DNA of 64,000 bases from Actinoplanes cyaneus. Its GTDB lineage: Bacteria > Actinomycetota > Actinomycetes > Mycobacteriales > Micromonosporaceae. This document shows, one piece after another, positions 7,608 through 16,497 of the stretch; within the stretch, counting starts at the first letter, position 1; the number at the start of each line of letters is the position of its first letter. Made by a program: the position numbers and the translations under genes. Below the pieces are notes generated by a model, which worked only from the letters and a program-made list of their open reading frames with translations, did no database searches and was not told the DNA's origin. The DNA lies in NCBI RefSeq assembly GCF_016862095.1, contig NZ_BOMH01000024.1, positions 1 through 64,000 of the forward strand. The letters run 5' to 3'.

Positions 7608-7985
7608 TCAGCCGTTCGGGCGCCGGTCGATCGCCTGGAGCGACCACCGGTTTCCGTCGGGGTCGCGAAAGTAGACGAAGTTGCCCCACGGCTGCACGTC
7701 GACCTCGCTGACGGAGACTTCCGCCTCCACCAGGTGCTTGCGCGCGGCGTGCGCGTCGGCGACCACTACCTGGATCTCCTGGCTCCCGGGCGCCTTCTCG
7801 GTGATGCCCTCGCCGATCGCGATCGAGCACGCCGACCCCGGCGGCGTGAGCTGCACGAATCGCAACCCTTCACGCACCGTGCGGTCGACGTCGGCGTTGA
7901 ACCCGATCCGCTCGTAGAAAGCTTTCGCCCGGTCCACATCGGTCACCGGCACCGGAATGAGCTCGATCTTCCACGTCGCTGTCAT
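7608..7985 (-). CDS. VOC-family (glyoxalase/bleomycin-resistance fold) protein
   Basis: A 125-residue single-VOC-domain protein with two beta-alpha-beta-beta-beta modules. Module 1 is IELIPVPVTDVDRAKAFYER and LRFVQLTPPGSACSIAIGEG; module 2 is EIQVVVADAHAARKHLVEA and NFVYFRDPDGNRWSLQAI. The second motif carries a metal-ligand-like acidic end. Such proteins are often dioxygenase-like or resistance proteins; the substrate is unknown. ATG 7985; the upstream in-frame extension is rejected because the VOC fold begins at once. Divergent to a GNAT gene. Confidence 0.92.
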   Translation of the reverse strand: MTATWKIELIPVPVTDVDRAKAFYERIGFNADVDRTVREGLRFVQLTPPGSACSIAIGEGITEKAPGSQEIQVVVADAHAARKHLVEAEVSVSEVDVQPWGNFVYFRDPDGNRWSLQAIDRRPNG

Positions 7986-8148
7986 GCCCTCATCGTCGCG
8001 CCGATTCCGGCCACTTTCCGACCTGATGCTGCTGGAGGTCCGCGAAGATCGCGGGCTTCTCCCCGTGACGGCACCATCTCCGGCGTCGCTCCGTGTAGCG
8101 TGACGTCGATCCATGGCAGGGCGGTAAGAATCCACCATCGGGGGAGAA

Positions 8149-8637
8149 ATGACCGGGAACGGTAACGCACCAGCCGAGGTGCGTCTCCGAGCCGTCGAGG
8201 ACAAGGATCTCGACGTCTTCTTCGAGCACCAGGCGGATCCGGTGGCGGCTGGAGTAGCGGTCTTCCCCGCACGCGACCGTGAGCGCTTCGACGCCCACTG
8301 GGCGAAGGTTCGTCGCGACGACACGGTGATCCTGCGAACGATCCTGGCCGACGGCGTCGTCGCCGGCAACCTGGGCAGTTGGCAGGACGGCGACCTTCGC
8401 CTGGTCAGCTACTGGATCGGCCGTGAGCACTGGGGCCGCGGCGTGGCGACGCGAGCGCTCACGATGCTTCTGGCCGAGATGCCGGTCCGCCCGCTGCACG
8501 CCTTCGTCGCCGCGAGCAACGCCGGCTCGGTCCGAGTCCTGCAGAAGTGCGGCTTCCAGCGTGACCACGCTCAGGAGGCGCTGGAACCCGAGCCCGAGGA
8601 CGGGGTGGAGGAGTTCGTCTTCGTCCTCGACCACTGA
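8149..8637 (+). CDS. GNAT-family N-acetyltransferase (RimJ/RimL-like)
   Basis: A 162-residue GNAT protein. The acetyl-CoA motif A reads YWIGREHWGRGVATRALTM and motif B reads AFVAASNAGSVRVLQKCGF, the RimJ/L-type layout. The acceptor is unknown. It has GGGGAG before the ATG, though closely spaced. It ends 162 bases before the convergent oxidoreductase; that gap is bounded by a 12-base inverted repeat (8639-8650 with 8783-8794). Confidence 0.93.
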   Translation: MTGNGNAPAEVRLRAVEDKDLDVFFEHQADPVAAGVAVFPARDRERFDAHWAKVRRDDTVILRTILADGVVAGNLGSWQDGDLRLVSYWIGREHWGRGVATRALTMLLAEMPVRPLHAFVAASNAGSVRVLQKCGFQRDHAQEALEPEPEDGVEEFVFVLDH

Positions 8638-8799
8638 GGCGGAGCCCGGCCGAGCTCTCGCCCCGCTCTCCTCCGCGCGACTGAGTCCTGCCGCCGATCA
8701 CGGTCGAGCATGCCCCGCACCGCGGAGCACGCCCGACCGCCCACCGGCCGTCACCGCGGGGGTGTGGCGTGGCCGCAGGCTCGCCGGGCTCCGCGCCTG

Positions 8800-9765
8800 T
8801 CAGGCCTGCTCACCTCGTACGCGCAGAACGATCTTGCCCCGGGTGTGGCCTTTCTCGCCCTGCCGGTGTGCCTCTGCGGCCTGCTCGAGCGGCAGCACGC
8901 GCGCGATCTCGACGGCGACGGCACCACTGTCGATCAACCCGGCGATGGTGCTCAGCGCCGCGCCGTCCGGCTCGACGAGGAACGGCGCCACGCGTACGCC
9001 GGCAAGTTTCGCCGCCTCGGCCGCTTCCGCATCGACGCCGGACGGCACCGGCACCAGCAGGCCGCCGCGGCGTACGGTCCGCAGCACGGGCAGGTTGTCG
9101 CCGACCAGTTCAACGGCCACGTCGATGTTGCTGACCTGCTCGTCGAGCGGCTTGGTGGTGTAGTCGACGACCTCGTCGGCGCCGAGGCCGGCCACCCATT
9201 CCTGGTTGCCGGGCCCGGCCACCGCGATGACGTACGCGCCGAGATGTTTTGCGAACTGGACCGCGAGATGCCCGACTCCGCCGGCCGCGGCGGTGATCAG
9301 AACGCGCTGACCCGGTTCGATCCGCGCGGTGTCGCCCAGTACCTGCCACGCCGTCAGTGCCGCCAGCGGCACGCCCGCGGCCTGCTCGAACGTGAGGCCC
9401 TGAGGCATGCGGACGAATTGGCGCGCCGGCGCGGTCACGTACTCGGCGTAGGCCCCGGCCGACCGCGGGAACCAGGGCATCCCGAACACCCGGTCCCCCG
9501 GCGCGACGGTCGTCACGCCGTAACCGATCTCCTCCACCACGCCGGCGACGTCCCACCCCAGGATGAACGGCGGCTCGCCGAGAACCCTCGCCATGCCGGT
9601 GCCGCCACGGGTCTTCCAGTCGACCGGGTTCACCCCGGCGGCGTACACCCGGACCAGCACCTCGGTCGGTAACGGTGCCGGGCGTTCCACCTCACCGACG
9701 AAAAGCACCTCCGGGCCGCCGAAACTGTTCTGCAGGACGGCTTTCATCGTGTTCTCGCTTGTCAT
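8800..9765 (-). CDS. NADP-dependent quinone oxidoreductase-type MDR protein
   Basis: A 321-residue medium-chain dehydrogenase/reductase without the zinc-binding cysteines, so of the quinone reductase type. The GroES-like N-terminal domain contains VRVYAAGVNPVDWKTRGG, and the nucleotide-binding motif is VLITAAAGGVGHLAVQFAKHLGA. It probably reduces enones or quinones with NADPH. ATG 9765. Divergent, 71 bases, from a GlxA-like regulator that may control it. Confidence 0.93.
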   Translation of the reverse strand: MTSENTMKAVLQNSFGGPEVLFVGEVERPAPLPTEVLVRVYAAGVNPVDWKTRGGTGMARVLGEPPFILGWDVAGVVEEIGYGVTTVAPGDRVFGMPWFPRSAGAYAEYVTAPARQFVRMPQGLTFEQAAGVPLAALTAWQVLGDTARIEPGQRVLITAAAGGVGHLAVQFAKHLGAYVIAVAGPGNQEWVAGLGADEVVDYTTKPLDEQVSNIDVAVELVGDNLPVLRTVRRGGLLVPVPSGVDAEAAEAAKLAGVRVAPFLVEPDGAALSTIAGLIDSGAVAVEIARVLPLEQAAEAHRQGEKGHTRGKIVLRVRGEQA

Positions 9766-9802
9766 GGTCGTCAGTTTTCGCCACTCGGAGCCCCGCGAAC
9801 AG

Positions 9803-9837
9803 TGGCACGAGAGGCAACGAAAGTAAGATTCGTGCCA
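9803..9837. promoter_or_regulatory. inverted repeat between oxidoreductase and GlxA-like regulator
   Basis: TGGCACGA (9803-9810) and TCGTGCCA (9830-9837) form a perfect 8-base inverted repeat with a 19-base spacer, ending on the regulator's start codon. It is a candidate self-regulatory site, inferred from position only. Confidence 0.35.
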
Positions 9838-10814
9838 TGCCGCATCGTGTCGCCGTCCTCGCGCTCCCTCAGGTGATCCCGTTCGACCTGGGCATCCCGG
9901 CCCGGGTGCTCAACGAGGCGCTCGGCCCGGACGGGCAGCGCCTGTACGAGGTCACCACCTGCTCGATCGGTGGCACCCCGGTGACCACCAACGCCGGTTT
10001 CCGGATCGAGACCGATCACGACGAAACCGCTCTGAACAGCGCGGATACTGTCGTGGTCGCCACCCAGGAACCGTCGGCCCGGCTGTTGAGCTCCGGCGAG
10101 CCCGATCCGGAGACCACCGCGGCGCTGGCCCTGATCCGGCCCGGGACGCGGATCGTCAGCACCTGCACGTCGGCGTTCATCCTCGCCGCGACCGGCCTGC
10201 TCGACGGCCTCCCCGCGACCACCCACTGGTCCCTCGCCGACGACCTCGCCCGACTGTTCCCGCAGGTCGAGGTGCGCCCTGACGTGCTGTTCGTCGACGC
10301 CGGGCGGGTGCTCACCTCCGCCGGCGCCGCGGCCGGGATCGACCTGTTCCTGCACATCGTCCGGAAGGATCACGGCACCCGGGTCGCCAACCACGCCGCG
10401 CGCTCATGCGTGGTCGCACCGTGGCGCGACGGCGGGCAGGCGCAGTTCATCCAGCGGCCCACGCCGGCGATCTCCTCCGTCGGCACCGGCCCGACCCGGC
10501 AGTGGGCGCTACGCCACCTCGACCGCCCGCTCACCATCGCCGACCTGGCGCGGCACGCGTCGATGAGCAAGCGCACCTTCAGTCGCCACTTCGTCGCCGA
10601 GACCGGGGTGACGCCGGTGCAGTGGCTCATCGCGCAACGCGTCGACCGGGCGCGCACGCTGTTGGAAACCACCGACATGCCCGTCGAGCGGATCGCCGCC
10701 GAGGCGGGTTTCGGCAGCTCGACGCTGCTCCGCCAGCATCTGAACGGCACGCTGGGCGTCACTCCGCAGGCCTACCGCCGTACATTCCGAGGTCTTCAGT
10801 CCGTCCCGTCGTGA
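9837..10814 (+). CDS. GlxA-type transcriptional regulator (DJ-1/PfpI plus AraC HTH)
   Basis: A 325-residue protein. The N-terminal DJ-1/PfpI-like domain (residues 1-180) has VAVLALPQVIPFDLGIPARV and TRIVSTCTSAFILAATGLLD, where the CTSAF loop occupies the nucleophile elbow. The C-terminal AraC domain has two HTH units: LTIADLARHASMSKRTFSRH and VERIAAEAGFGSSTLLRQHL. It would act as a ligand-responsive activator, plausibly of the divergent oxidoreductase. ATG 9837 is chosen because the upstream extension runs into the divergent gene. Confidence 0.94.
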   Translation: MPHRVAVLALPQVIPFDLGIPARVLNEALGPDGQRLYEVTTCSIGGTPVTTNAGFRIETDHDETALNSADTVVVATQEPSARLLSSGEPDPETTAALALIRPGTRIVSTCTSAFILAATGLLDGLPATTHWSLADDLARLFPQVEVRPDVLFVDAGRVLTSAGAAAGIDLFLHIVRKDHGTRVANHAARSCVVAPWRDGGQAQFIQRPTPAISSVGTGPTRQWALRHLDRPLTIADLARHASMSKRTFSRHFVAETGVTPVQWLIAQRVDRARTLLETTDMPVERIAAEAGFGSSTLLRQHLNGTLGVTPQAYRRTFRGLQSVPS

Positions 10815-10906
10815 CCTCGAGGTCTCAGGCCGTGCGGGAAATGACCATCCCTTCGCGGGTACGGATGATGCTCTCCGTCAACACCGCCACGTCCCCGGGC
10901 CACAAT

Positions 10907-10939
10907 GCCACCGGTCCGACAGCCCTGCCGACCGGTGGC
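10907..10939. terminator. hairpin between convergent genes
   Basis: GCCACCGGTC (10907-10916) and GACCGGTGGC (10930-10939) form a perfect 10-base stem with a 13-base loop, 93 bases past the GlxA-like gene and 33 before the mannosyltransferase stop. It has no T tract, as is common for actinobacterial terminators, and could serve both strands. Confidence 0.5.
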
Positions 10940-10971
10940 GCCCACTCGGTCGGCTGTCGGGGTTCAGCAGG

Positions 10972-12477
10972 TCAGATCCAGCGATTGCCCAGCCACATCC
11001 GGGACATCCAGGAGTCGTACGGGATCAGCTCCCCGACGAAGATCGGATAGAAGTAGGCGAAACTTATCGCCACCAGCGCCACGTAGACGCCGGTGACCAC
11101 CGTGCCGAACATCTGCCCGTGCGGGGCGGCGGTCAAGGCGCCCAGCACGTAGACCACCGCAAGGATCAGGAACGGCAACGCGGGCAGCGCGTAGAAGGAA
11201 AACATCGTCCGGCTGTCGGCCACCGCGAAGTAGAACCACGGGACCAGGCCGGCCGCGGCGCCCGTGAGGATCGCGTAGGCCCGCCAGTCCCGTCGCGAGA
11301 TCGCCAGCCAGAGCAGCACCGCCAGCGCGGGCAGGAACGACCACCAGAGAATCGGGGTGCCGAGCAGCAGGATCTCGCGGATGCAGTTCGGCGCGCCGCA
11401 GCCGGTGCCCGGGTTGTTCGGCCAGTAGAAGGCGACCGGCCGGCCGAGCAGCAACCACTGCCACGGCCAGGACTGATAGTTGTGCGGCTTGGTCAGGCCG
11501 GTGTGGAATCCGAACGCACCCTGGTGGAAGTGCAGCAGGTTGAGCAGTGCGCCCAGCACCGGAGGCTCACTCATCCCGTGCTGTGCGCGGTAATGCCGGT
11601 CCCAGCCGCTGTCGGTGACGAACCACCCGATCCAGGTCGCCAGGTAGAAGACGAAGCTCAACGCGAAGCTGACCAGTCCCCAGCCGAGGTCGCCGAGCAG
11701 CCCGGCAAGGGGTCCGGGGATCCCGGCCGACCGTCGCGCCTGCACCCGCCAGGCCACGATGAGCACCGCGAAGAACGGCAGGAAGAACAGCCCGCTCCAC
11801 TTGACTCCGCAGGCCAGTCCGAACAGCGCTCCGGCGGCGAGCAGCCACCACGGCACGATCCGCGGCGCCTTCTCCAGCGGTCCGTCCTGCCGCGCCCGCA
11901 GCAGGCGACGCCGGTAGTGATCCCGGTCGAGCAGCATCGCCGCGAAGGACGCCAGCACGAAAAGACCGAGGAAGATGTCCAGCAGAGAGGTCCGGGACAG
12001 CACCAGTTGGAAGCCGTCCAGCGTCATCAGCAGGCCGGCCAGCCCGGCGAGCACGACCGAGTGGAACATCCGGTACGCGACCCGGATGAGGATCAGGATC
12101 ATCAGCGTGCCGGCGAGAGCGGCGGTGAAACGCCACCCCAGCTCGGTGTTGCCGAAAATCTTCTCCCCGAGCGCGATCAGCCACTTACCCAGCGGCGGAT
12201 GCACCACGTAACCGGCGGAGTCCGACTTCTCGTCCCACTCCACGCCGTGTTGCAGCATGTCCCAGGCGTCGGTCGGGTAGTAGACCTCGTCGAAGACGTA
12301 CCCCTTGGGGTTGCTGATCCCGGCGAGTCGCAGGATCCCCGCCGCCACCGTGATAACGGCGGTGACCAGCCAGGAGTAGGGGTCGAGCCAGTCCTCGAGC
12401 GTCGCCAGCCGCCGTCGCACGATGTCGGGCACGCCACCGCTGGCCCGTGTCACCGGATCGGTCACCGCCGTTGTCAT
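10972..12477 (-). CDS. pmt: dolichyl-phosphate-mannose (polyprenyl-P-mannose):protein O-mannosyltransferase
   Basis: A 501-residue polytopic GT39 enzyme with about ten membrane segments. The PMT hallmark is present after membrane segment 1: YVFDEVYYPTDAWDM with the catalytic Asp-Glu pair, then VVHPPLGKWLIALGEKIFG, and CGVKWSGLFFLPFFAVL later. It moves mannose from polyprenyl phosphate to Ser/Thr of exported proteins during Sec translocation. In streptomycetes Pmt modifies lipoproteins and phage receptors. It stands alone here; ATG 12477. Confidence 0.95.
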   Translation of the reverse strand: MTTAVTDPVTRASGGVPDIVRRRLATLEDWLDPYSWLVTAVITVAAGILRLAGISNPKGYVFDEVYYPTDAWDMLQHGVEWDEKSDSAGYVVHPPLGKWLIALGEKIFGNTELGWRFTAALAGTLMILILIRVAYRMFHSVVLAGLAGLLMTLDGFQLVLSRTSLLDIFLGLFVLASFAAMLLDRDHYRRRLLRARQDGPLEKAPRIVPWWLLAAGALFGLACGVKWSGLFFLPFFAVLIVAWRVQARRSAGIPGPLAGLLGDLGWGLVSFALSFVFYLATWIGWFVTDSGWDRHYRAQHGMSEPPVLGALLNLLHFHQGAFGFHTGLTKPHNYQSWPWQWLLLGRPVAFYWPNNPGTGCGAPNCIREILLLGTPILWWSFLPALAVLLWLAISRRDWRAYAILTGAAAGLVPWFYFAVADSRTMFSFYALPALPFLILAVVYVLGALTAAPHGQMFGTVVTGVYVALVAISFAYFYPIFVGELIPYDSWMSRMWLGNRWI

Positions 12478-12816
12478 TCGGGCGATCCTAGAGATTCAAC
12501 ATTTCGGTACGCCTGCGGGGCGCCCTTCCTCGCATGCCCGCACCGACGTGACGGCGGAAATGTTCGCCGGTGCCCGCAGGTGGTGCCGGGGTGCTCGTGG
12601 CCGCCTGTTCATCCACGCCTACGCCCTCGCCTTCGGCGGTGTCCAGGGCGGGTGTCGTGGCGCGCTCCGCGCATGCAGTGGGCACACGAGGCGGGACGCC
12701 CATGGCCGTACCGGGAAAGGGATCCTGATTCCGCGCCGGGCGCAAGCGGGCAGGGTGGCGCAAGGCGGCCGGAAGAAGCCGGGCTCGGCCGGGCGCCCGG
12801 CGCGGGCTCAGGGGGG
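12478..12816. other. 339-base gap, nothing recognised
   Basis: The gap lies between the mannosyltransferase start and the arabinofuranosidase stop. It presumably holds the promoter of the former. Open frames here show no family motif and have no clear ribosome binding site. Confidence 0.5.
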
Positions 12817-14346
12817 TCAGGAGGCCCAGCCTCCGGAGACCACCCAGCTGACGTCGTCGGCGAAGACGCTCGCGGCGTCGAAGGTGTGCACGCCGCCCTG
12901 GCTGGCGACGTAGCCGGTGTTGTTGTAATGCCGGAGATACCGGGTGGGGTAGTTGAAGGAGCGCAGGGCGTTGCCCTGGCCGTTGAGTCCGGGCTGCGGG
13001 CAGAACGTGGCGTCCTGCTTGAACAGCGTGCTGTTGTCGTTGGCGTTCAGATACAGCTGGAATCCCGAGTGCCGAAGATAACTACCGGCGGTGTCCTTGG
13101 ACTCGAACGAAACGCAGGAACTGTTCGCCAGACCGGCGCGGACGGTGAAGGATGCCTGCGCCTTCAGTGTGGCCGGGCTCGACGACGTGACGACCTGGGT
13201 GGCGACGCTGGTGCCGGAGTGGGCCAGGTATCGCGTGGTGCAGCAGGCCGTCGTGGCGCGCAACGAGACCGACGATCCGACGGTGAGCGCCGGGCCACCG
13301 GCCGGCGACGTGGTGGCGTAACCCGCGGCGGTGATGTTCGCCTGCACCGCGTTCTCGGTGGCGTCCGACGGGTAACCGGAGGTCATCACGCCCTCGTAGA
13401 AGGTTCCCTGCGCGCTGACGCTGTTGTCGCCGCCGATGCCGAGGATGATCGCGCCCTCCTTGTGCATCGGGTTGTAGCCCGGCTTGTTCGGCCGCACGCC
13501 GCTGTAGAACGTCGACAGCGAGCCGGACTGCGCGTTGCCGCCGCGGACCGACCACTGGTTCGGCCCGCCCTTGAGGGTGGCGGTGAGGAACCGGTGGGTG
13601 ATCGTCGGGTCGCCCGGGTTGTTGCCGGCGTTGTAGCCGCTGAACAGGCCGTTCTCCAGGTCTGCCATGATCCACGGGCCACTGCCGGCACCGGTGCCCC
13701 AGCCGGTGCTGGTGCCGAAGTAGAGCGCCTCCATGTGGCCGTTGCCGGTGTCGAGACTGTTGGTCTCGGCGTTGCCGTAGTCGAAGCAGCAACCGCCGTT
13801 GTAGTGGGTGCCGTCGAAGATGGCGTACATGCCCTCGGCGGCGTCACCGGTGGCGATCCCGTTGGTGTTGTTGTTGCGGTAACCGGTGCCGGGTGAGATC
13901 CAGACGCCGTACGCCTTCTTGCCGCCGACCGTGACCGGGGCGCCCGTGGCGCTCGCCAGGTTGTCGTAGCCGTTGACGTCCGGCCCCTGGAAACCGCCTG
14001 GCGGTGCCTGGGTCAGATGATTGCCATGGCCGGACTGGTCGTAGATGACGGTGATCAGGCAGGTGGCGCCGGCGCAGAAGCTGTCCTGCGCGGCGGCGTT
14101 GGCGACACCTCCCGCCGTCAGCGGGGCGATGGTGGTGGTGGCGCCGTCGGAGTTGCGCCTCACCTGATAGAGCGCGCCGGTGTAGGCGCCGTAGAGCGCA
14201 CGGGTGGTGCTGTGCGCGGCGACGCACGGGGTGCCGCCGGAGGCGTAGATGTCGCACGGGCCGGTGACAGCGGCTTCCGCGGGGCCGGCTACGACCAGGA
14301 CGCCGGCGGCGACGATGCCCGCGATCGCGAGGCTTCTTACTTTCAC
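12817..14346 (-). CDS. abfB: secreted alpha-L-arabinofuranosidase B, GH54 with CBM42
   Basis: A 509-residue exported enzyme. A signal peptide (KVRSLAIAGIVAAGVLVVAG ending near AEA-A) leads into a GH54 catalytic domain (about 30-340) with GPCDIYASGGTPCVAAHSTT, GGCCFDYGNAETNSLDTGNG and WIMADLENGLFSG. The C-terminal CBM42 (about 350-509) has the beta-trefoil repeats TRYLAHSG, GSYLRHSG and TRYLRHYN. It removes terminal L-arabinose from arabinoxylan or arabinan. GTG 14346 fits the signal peptide. Upstream lies a LacI-type operator and a weaker second copy, so arabinose- or xylan-linked control is likely. Confidence 0.94.
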   Translation of the reverse strand: MKVRSLAIAGIVAAGVLVVAGPAEAAVTGPCDIYASGGTPCVAAHSTTRALYGAYTGALYQVRRNSDGATTTIAPLTAGGVANAAAQDSFCAGATCLITVIYDQSGHGNHLTQAPPGGFQGPDVNGYDNLASATGAPVTVGGKKAYGVWISPGTGYRNNNTNGIATGDAAEGMYAIFDGTHYNGGCCFDYGNAETNSLDTGNGHMEALYFGTSTGWGTGAGSGPWIMADLENGLFSGYNAGNNPGDPTITHRFLTATLKGGPNQWSVRGGNAQSGSLSTFYSGVRPNKPGYNPMHKEGAIILGIGGDNSVSAQGTFYEGVMTSGYPSDATENAVQANITAAGYATTSPAGGPALTVGSSVSLRATTACCTTRYLAHSGTSVATQVVTSSSPATLKAQASFTVRAGLANSSCVSFESKDTAGSYLRHSGFQLYLNANDNSTLFKQDATFCPQPGLNGQGNALRSFNYPTRYLRHYNNTGYVASQGGVHTFDAASVFADDVSWVVSGGWAS

Positions 14347-14373
14347 CAGGGACTCTTTTCCGAGACGGGGACT

Positions 14374-14391
14374 GTTGTGAGCGCTAACAAC
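14374..14391. promoter_or_regulatory. LacI-type operator upstream of abfB
   Basis: GTTGTGAGCGCTAACAAC is an 18-base palindrome with a single mismatched pair and the CG-centred AGCGCT core typical of LacI-family sites controlling actinobacterial glycosidases. It sits 28 bases before the GTG start. Confidence 0.7.
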
Positions 14392-14486
14392 ACAGCGTCG
14401 GCACATCGGTGACGGGGAACGAGCGCACGAAGAAAAGCACCATCGTTACTGCGGCGGAGTGCGGTGCCACAGTGACGACCGTGATG

Positions 14487-14500
14487 TGTTACCGCTCACA
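14487..14500. promoter_or_regulatory. second, weaker copy of the abfB operator
   Basis: TGTTACCGCTCACA matches the reverse complement of the site at 14374-14391 (TGTTAGCGCTCACA) except for one base. It lies 113 bases further upstream of abfB and 52 before the STAS/HATPase gene. Paired sites of this kind suit loop formation. Confidence 0.5.
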
Positions 14501-14551
14501 GGGGTACGTCGCCGATTGAAACACTGCCGTAACCGGACTGTCAACGCATCG

Positions 14552-15409
14552 ATGGCCATCACGCCGTTCCCCGATTCGGGTGACCCGGTTGCGGTGCCCG
14601 ACCTCGGAGGCGTTGTGTATGACGTTGTGCAACGAGCCCCTCACGCTTTAGCTACGACCACCGAACGCGACCTGGACACCGGTGTCAGCACCGTCCGTCT
14701 CCGGGGTGACCTCACCCTGGCCGGCGTGGGCGTCGTGCACCTGGCGGTGAGCAAGGCCGCCGCGGAGTGCCCGGCGGCCGTCGTCGTCGACCTGAGCTGG
14801 TTCGGGCACACGGACCCGGCCCACTTGGGCGTGTTCGCCACCGTGACCTACGAGGCGCAGGCCCACTGGGGTGTCCCGGTCATGCTCTGCCGGGCCAGCG
14901 AGGAGGTCACCGACGGCCTCGGCGGGTTCCGTTCCCACGTGGCGCTCTACGAGGACGAGCATCTCGCCATGCTTGCCGTCCGTGCCCAGGTGCCCCGCTG
15001 GATGCGGCGGAAGTTTCCACCGGCGGCGGAGAGCGCGGGTCACGCCCGTTCGATGGTCGGCAATGCCTGCGTGAACTGGCACCTGCCGCACCTGCGGGAC
15101 CCGGCCCGGCTGGTCGCCTCCGAGCTGGCGAACAACGCCATCCAGCACGCCGGCACGGAGTTCCACGTGATCACGGCGTACACCGGGCAGTATCTGCGGA
15201 TCGCGGTGAAGGACGGCAGCCGCGCAGTCCCGCGGGTCACCGGCGGGCCACCCACGACCGGAGCGATCATGGCGCCCGGGACGGGTCGTGGCCTGCGCAT
15301 GATCACGGCGGCCAGCGCACATTGGGGCGTCACCATGACGCCCGGCGGCAAGATCGTCTGGTCCCTGATGCGGCCGCACCCGGTCCCCACCGCGAGCGCC
15401 GCCAACTGA
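14552..15409 (+). CDS. STAS-like and RsbW-like HATPase regulatory protein
   Basis: A 285-residue cytosolic protein. The N-terminal half resembles a STAS/anti-sigma-factor-antagonist domain (STVRLRGDLTLAGVGVVHLA, AAVVVDLSWFGHTDPAHLGV). The C-terminal half is a HATPase_c_2 domain with an N box (ARLVASELANNAIQHAG) and a G-box-like GTGRGLRMITAASAHWGV. This combination occurs in actinobacterial partner-switching systems that control sigma factors; no sigma factor gene is adjacent. The ATG at 14552 has no strong ribosome site, so a GTG about 45 bases later cannot be ruled out. Confidence 0.85.
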   Translation: MAITPFPDSGDPVAVPDLGGVVYDVVQRAPHALATTTERDLDTGVSTVRLRGDLTLAGVGVVHLAVSKAAAECPAAVVVDLSWFGHTDPAHLGVFATVTYEAQAHWGVPVMLCRASEEVTDGLGGFRSHVALYEDEHLAMLAVRAQVPRWMRRKFPPAAESAGHARSMVGNACVNWHLPHLRDPARLVASELANNAIQHAGTEFHVITAYTGQYLRIAVKDGSRAVPRVTGGPPTTGAIMAPGTGRGLRMITAASAHWGVTMTPGGKIVWSLMRPHPVPTASAAN

Positions 15410-15479
15410 CCGTCCACGGTGAGCGCCGGTTCGCCGGCGTGTCCCCGCGGACGGCAGCGCCGCCCTGGTCGGCAACTCC

Positions 15480-15513
15480 CCTCACCTGCCGGCGGAGTGG
15501 CCGGCAGGTGAGG
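15480..15513. terminator. strong bidirectional hairpin between convergent genes
   Basis: CCTCACCTGCCGGC (15480-15493) pairs perfectly with GCCGGCAGGTGAGG (15500-15513) across a 6-base loop. It lies between the stop of the STAS/HATPase gene and the stop of the EEP-family gene and can terminate both. Confidence 0.75.
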
Positions 15514-15549
15514 TGAACAGCGCGGCGGCGCATGTTCACGCCCGGACAG

Positions 15550-16497
15550 TCAGTCCTGGTCGTTGTTGTCGAGATCGGCCAGAACTGCCCGGTGATCGCT
15601 GCCGGGCGCACCGATGACCCAGGCACGCCGGGTGGTCATGCCCCGCTGCAGCAGGTGGTCGGGACGTACCAGCGGAAGCCGGGCAGGCCAGGTGAAACCG
15701 AAACCGGCCCCGGCCTCCTCCTGGGTGTCGGCCAGCGGCGCCAGCACGTCGAAGTGCCGGTCGGTGGTGGCGGTGTTCAGGTCCCCGGCGAGCAGCAGGC
15801 ACGGCGCGGGATCGGCGCGGACGACGTCCGCCAGGGCGGTCAGCGTCCGGTTGCGGCCGGCGGTGCGGCCCGCACGGGCCGACGCCAGGTGTGCGGCGTA
15901 GACCCGGACCCGGCCGGACGGCGTGGCCACGGTGGTGCGCAGTGCCCGGGTCCAGCCGATCTGGATGTCGACCGGCTCGGTGTCCGACAGCGGCAGACGG
16001 CTGAAGACGGCAACGGTGCCCGCGTTCGCACGGAACGGGTAGGCGTCACTGAGCCGGGCGGTTACGGCAGGCCGGTTGGTGGTGGTGATTTCCTGCAGGA
16101 CGATCAGATCCGGAGCCGCGTCCACCAACGGATCGAGCGCACCCGCCACGGTGGCGGCGCCCAGGTTGAGCGAGGCGACCCGCAGGTCGTGCGGGCCGGC
16201 GGCGGCCCGGTCGGTCAGGTCGGGGCCGAACATCAGCGTCCAGACCAGCACCGGCGTCAGCGCCGCGGCCACCGGCACCGGACGGCGTGACAGGATCGCG
16301 GCGGCGAACAGCACCAGAATCGGCACGGCCAGCCACGGCAGCGCGCTGTCCAGGCCGGAGCCGGCCGGGCCGGGCAACGCTCGATGTCCCAGCATCACGC
16401 CGGCCAGCAGCGCCGCCACGACCACCGTCACCACGTCCGCGGGACGCACACGGCGCCGGGTGCGGGTGGGCTCGTCGGCCACGACGGCGAGGTTCAT
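15550..16497 (-). CDS. membrane-anchored endonuclease/exonuclease/phosphatase (EEP) family protein
   Basis: A 315-residue protein. Three N-terminal hydrophobic segments (about 20-90) precede an EEP catalytic domain with LRVASLNLGA, LIVLQEITTT (metal-binding Glu), VYAAHLAS, LLLAGDLNTA and GSDHRAVLADL, the complete set of metal and catalytic motifs. The topology places the domain on the outer face. Relatives hydrolyse nucleic acids, phospholipids or phosphoinositides; which one cannot be told. ATG 16497 follows AAGGTGA. It converges on the STAS/HATPase gene. Confidence 0.92.
   Translation of the reverse strand: MNLAVVADEPTRTRRRVRPADVVTVVVAALLAGVMLGHRALPGPAGSGLDSALPWLAVPILVLFAAAILSRRPVPVAAALTPVLVWTLMFGPDLTDRAAAGPHDLRVASLNLGAATVAGALDPLVDAAPDLIVLQEITTTNRPAVTARLSDAYPFRANAGTVAVFSRLPLSDTEPVDIQIGWTRALRTTVATPSGRVRVYAAHLASARAGRTAGRNRTLTALADVVRADPAPCLLLAGDLNTATTDRHFDVLAPLADTQEEAGAGFGFTWPARLPLVRPDHLLQRGMTTRRAWVIGAPGSDHRAVLADLDNNDQD

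Noticed and set aside
7321..7674. Plus-strand frame coding RTASGCG repeats
   Set aside because: It overlaps the ends of the GtrA-like and VOC genes, has no ribosome site, and the repeats are explained by a DNA minisatellite.
8638..8799. 12-base inverted repeat (8639-8650 with 8783-8794) as a terminator or small RNA
   Set aside because: The arms are 132 bases apart, too far for a simple hairpin, and nothing else supports an RNA gene.
11119..13896. A 925-codon plus-strand open frame opposite the mannosyltransferase and abfB genes
   Set aside because: Shadow of well-supported genes on the other strand; no ribosome site or motif.
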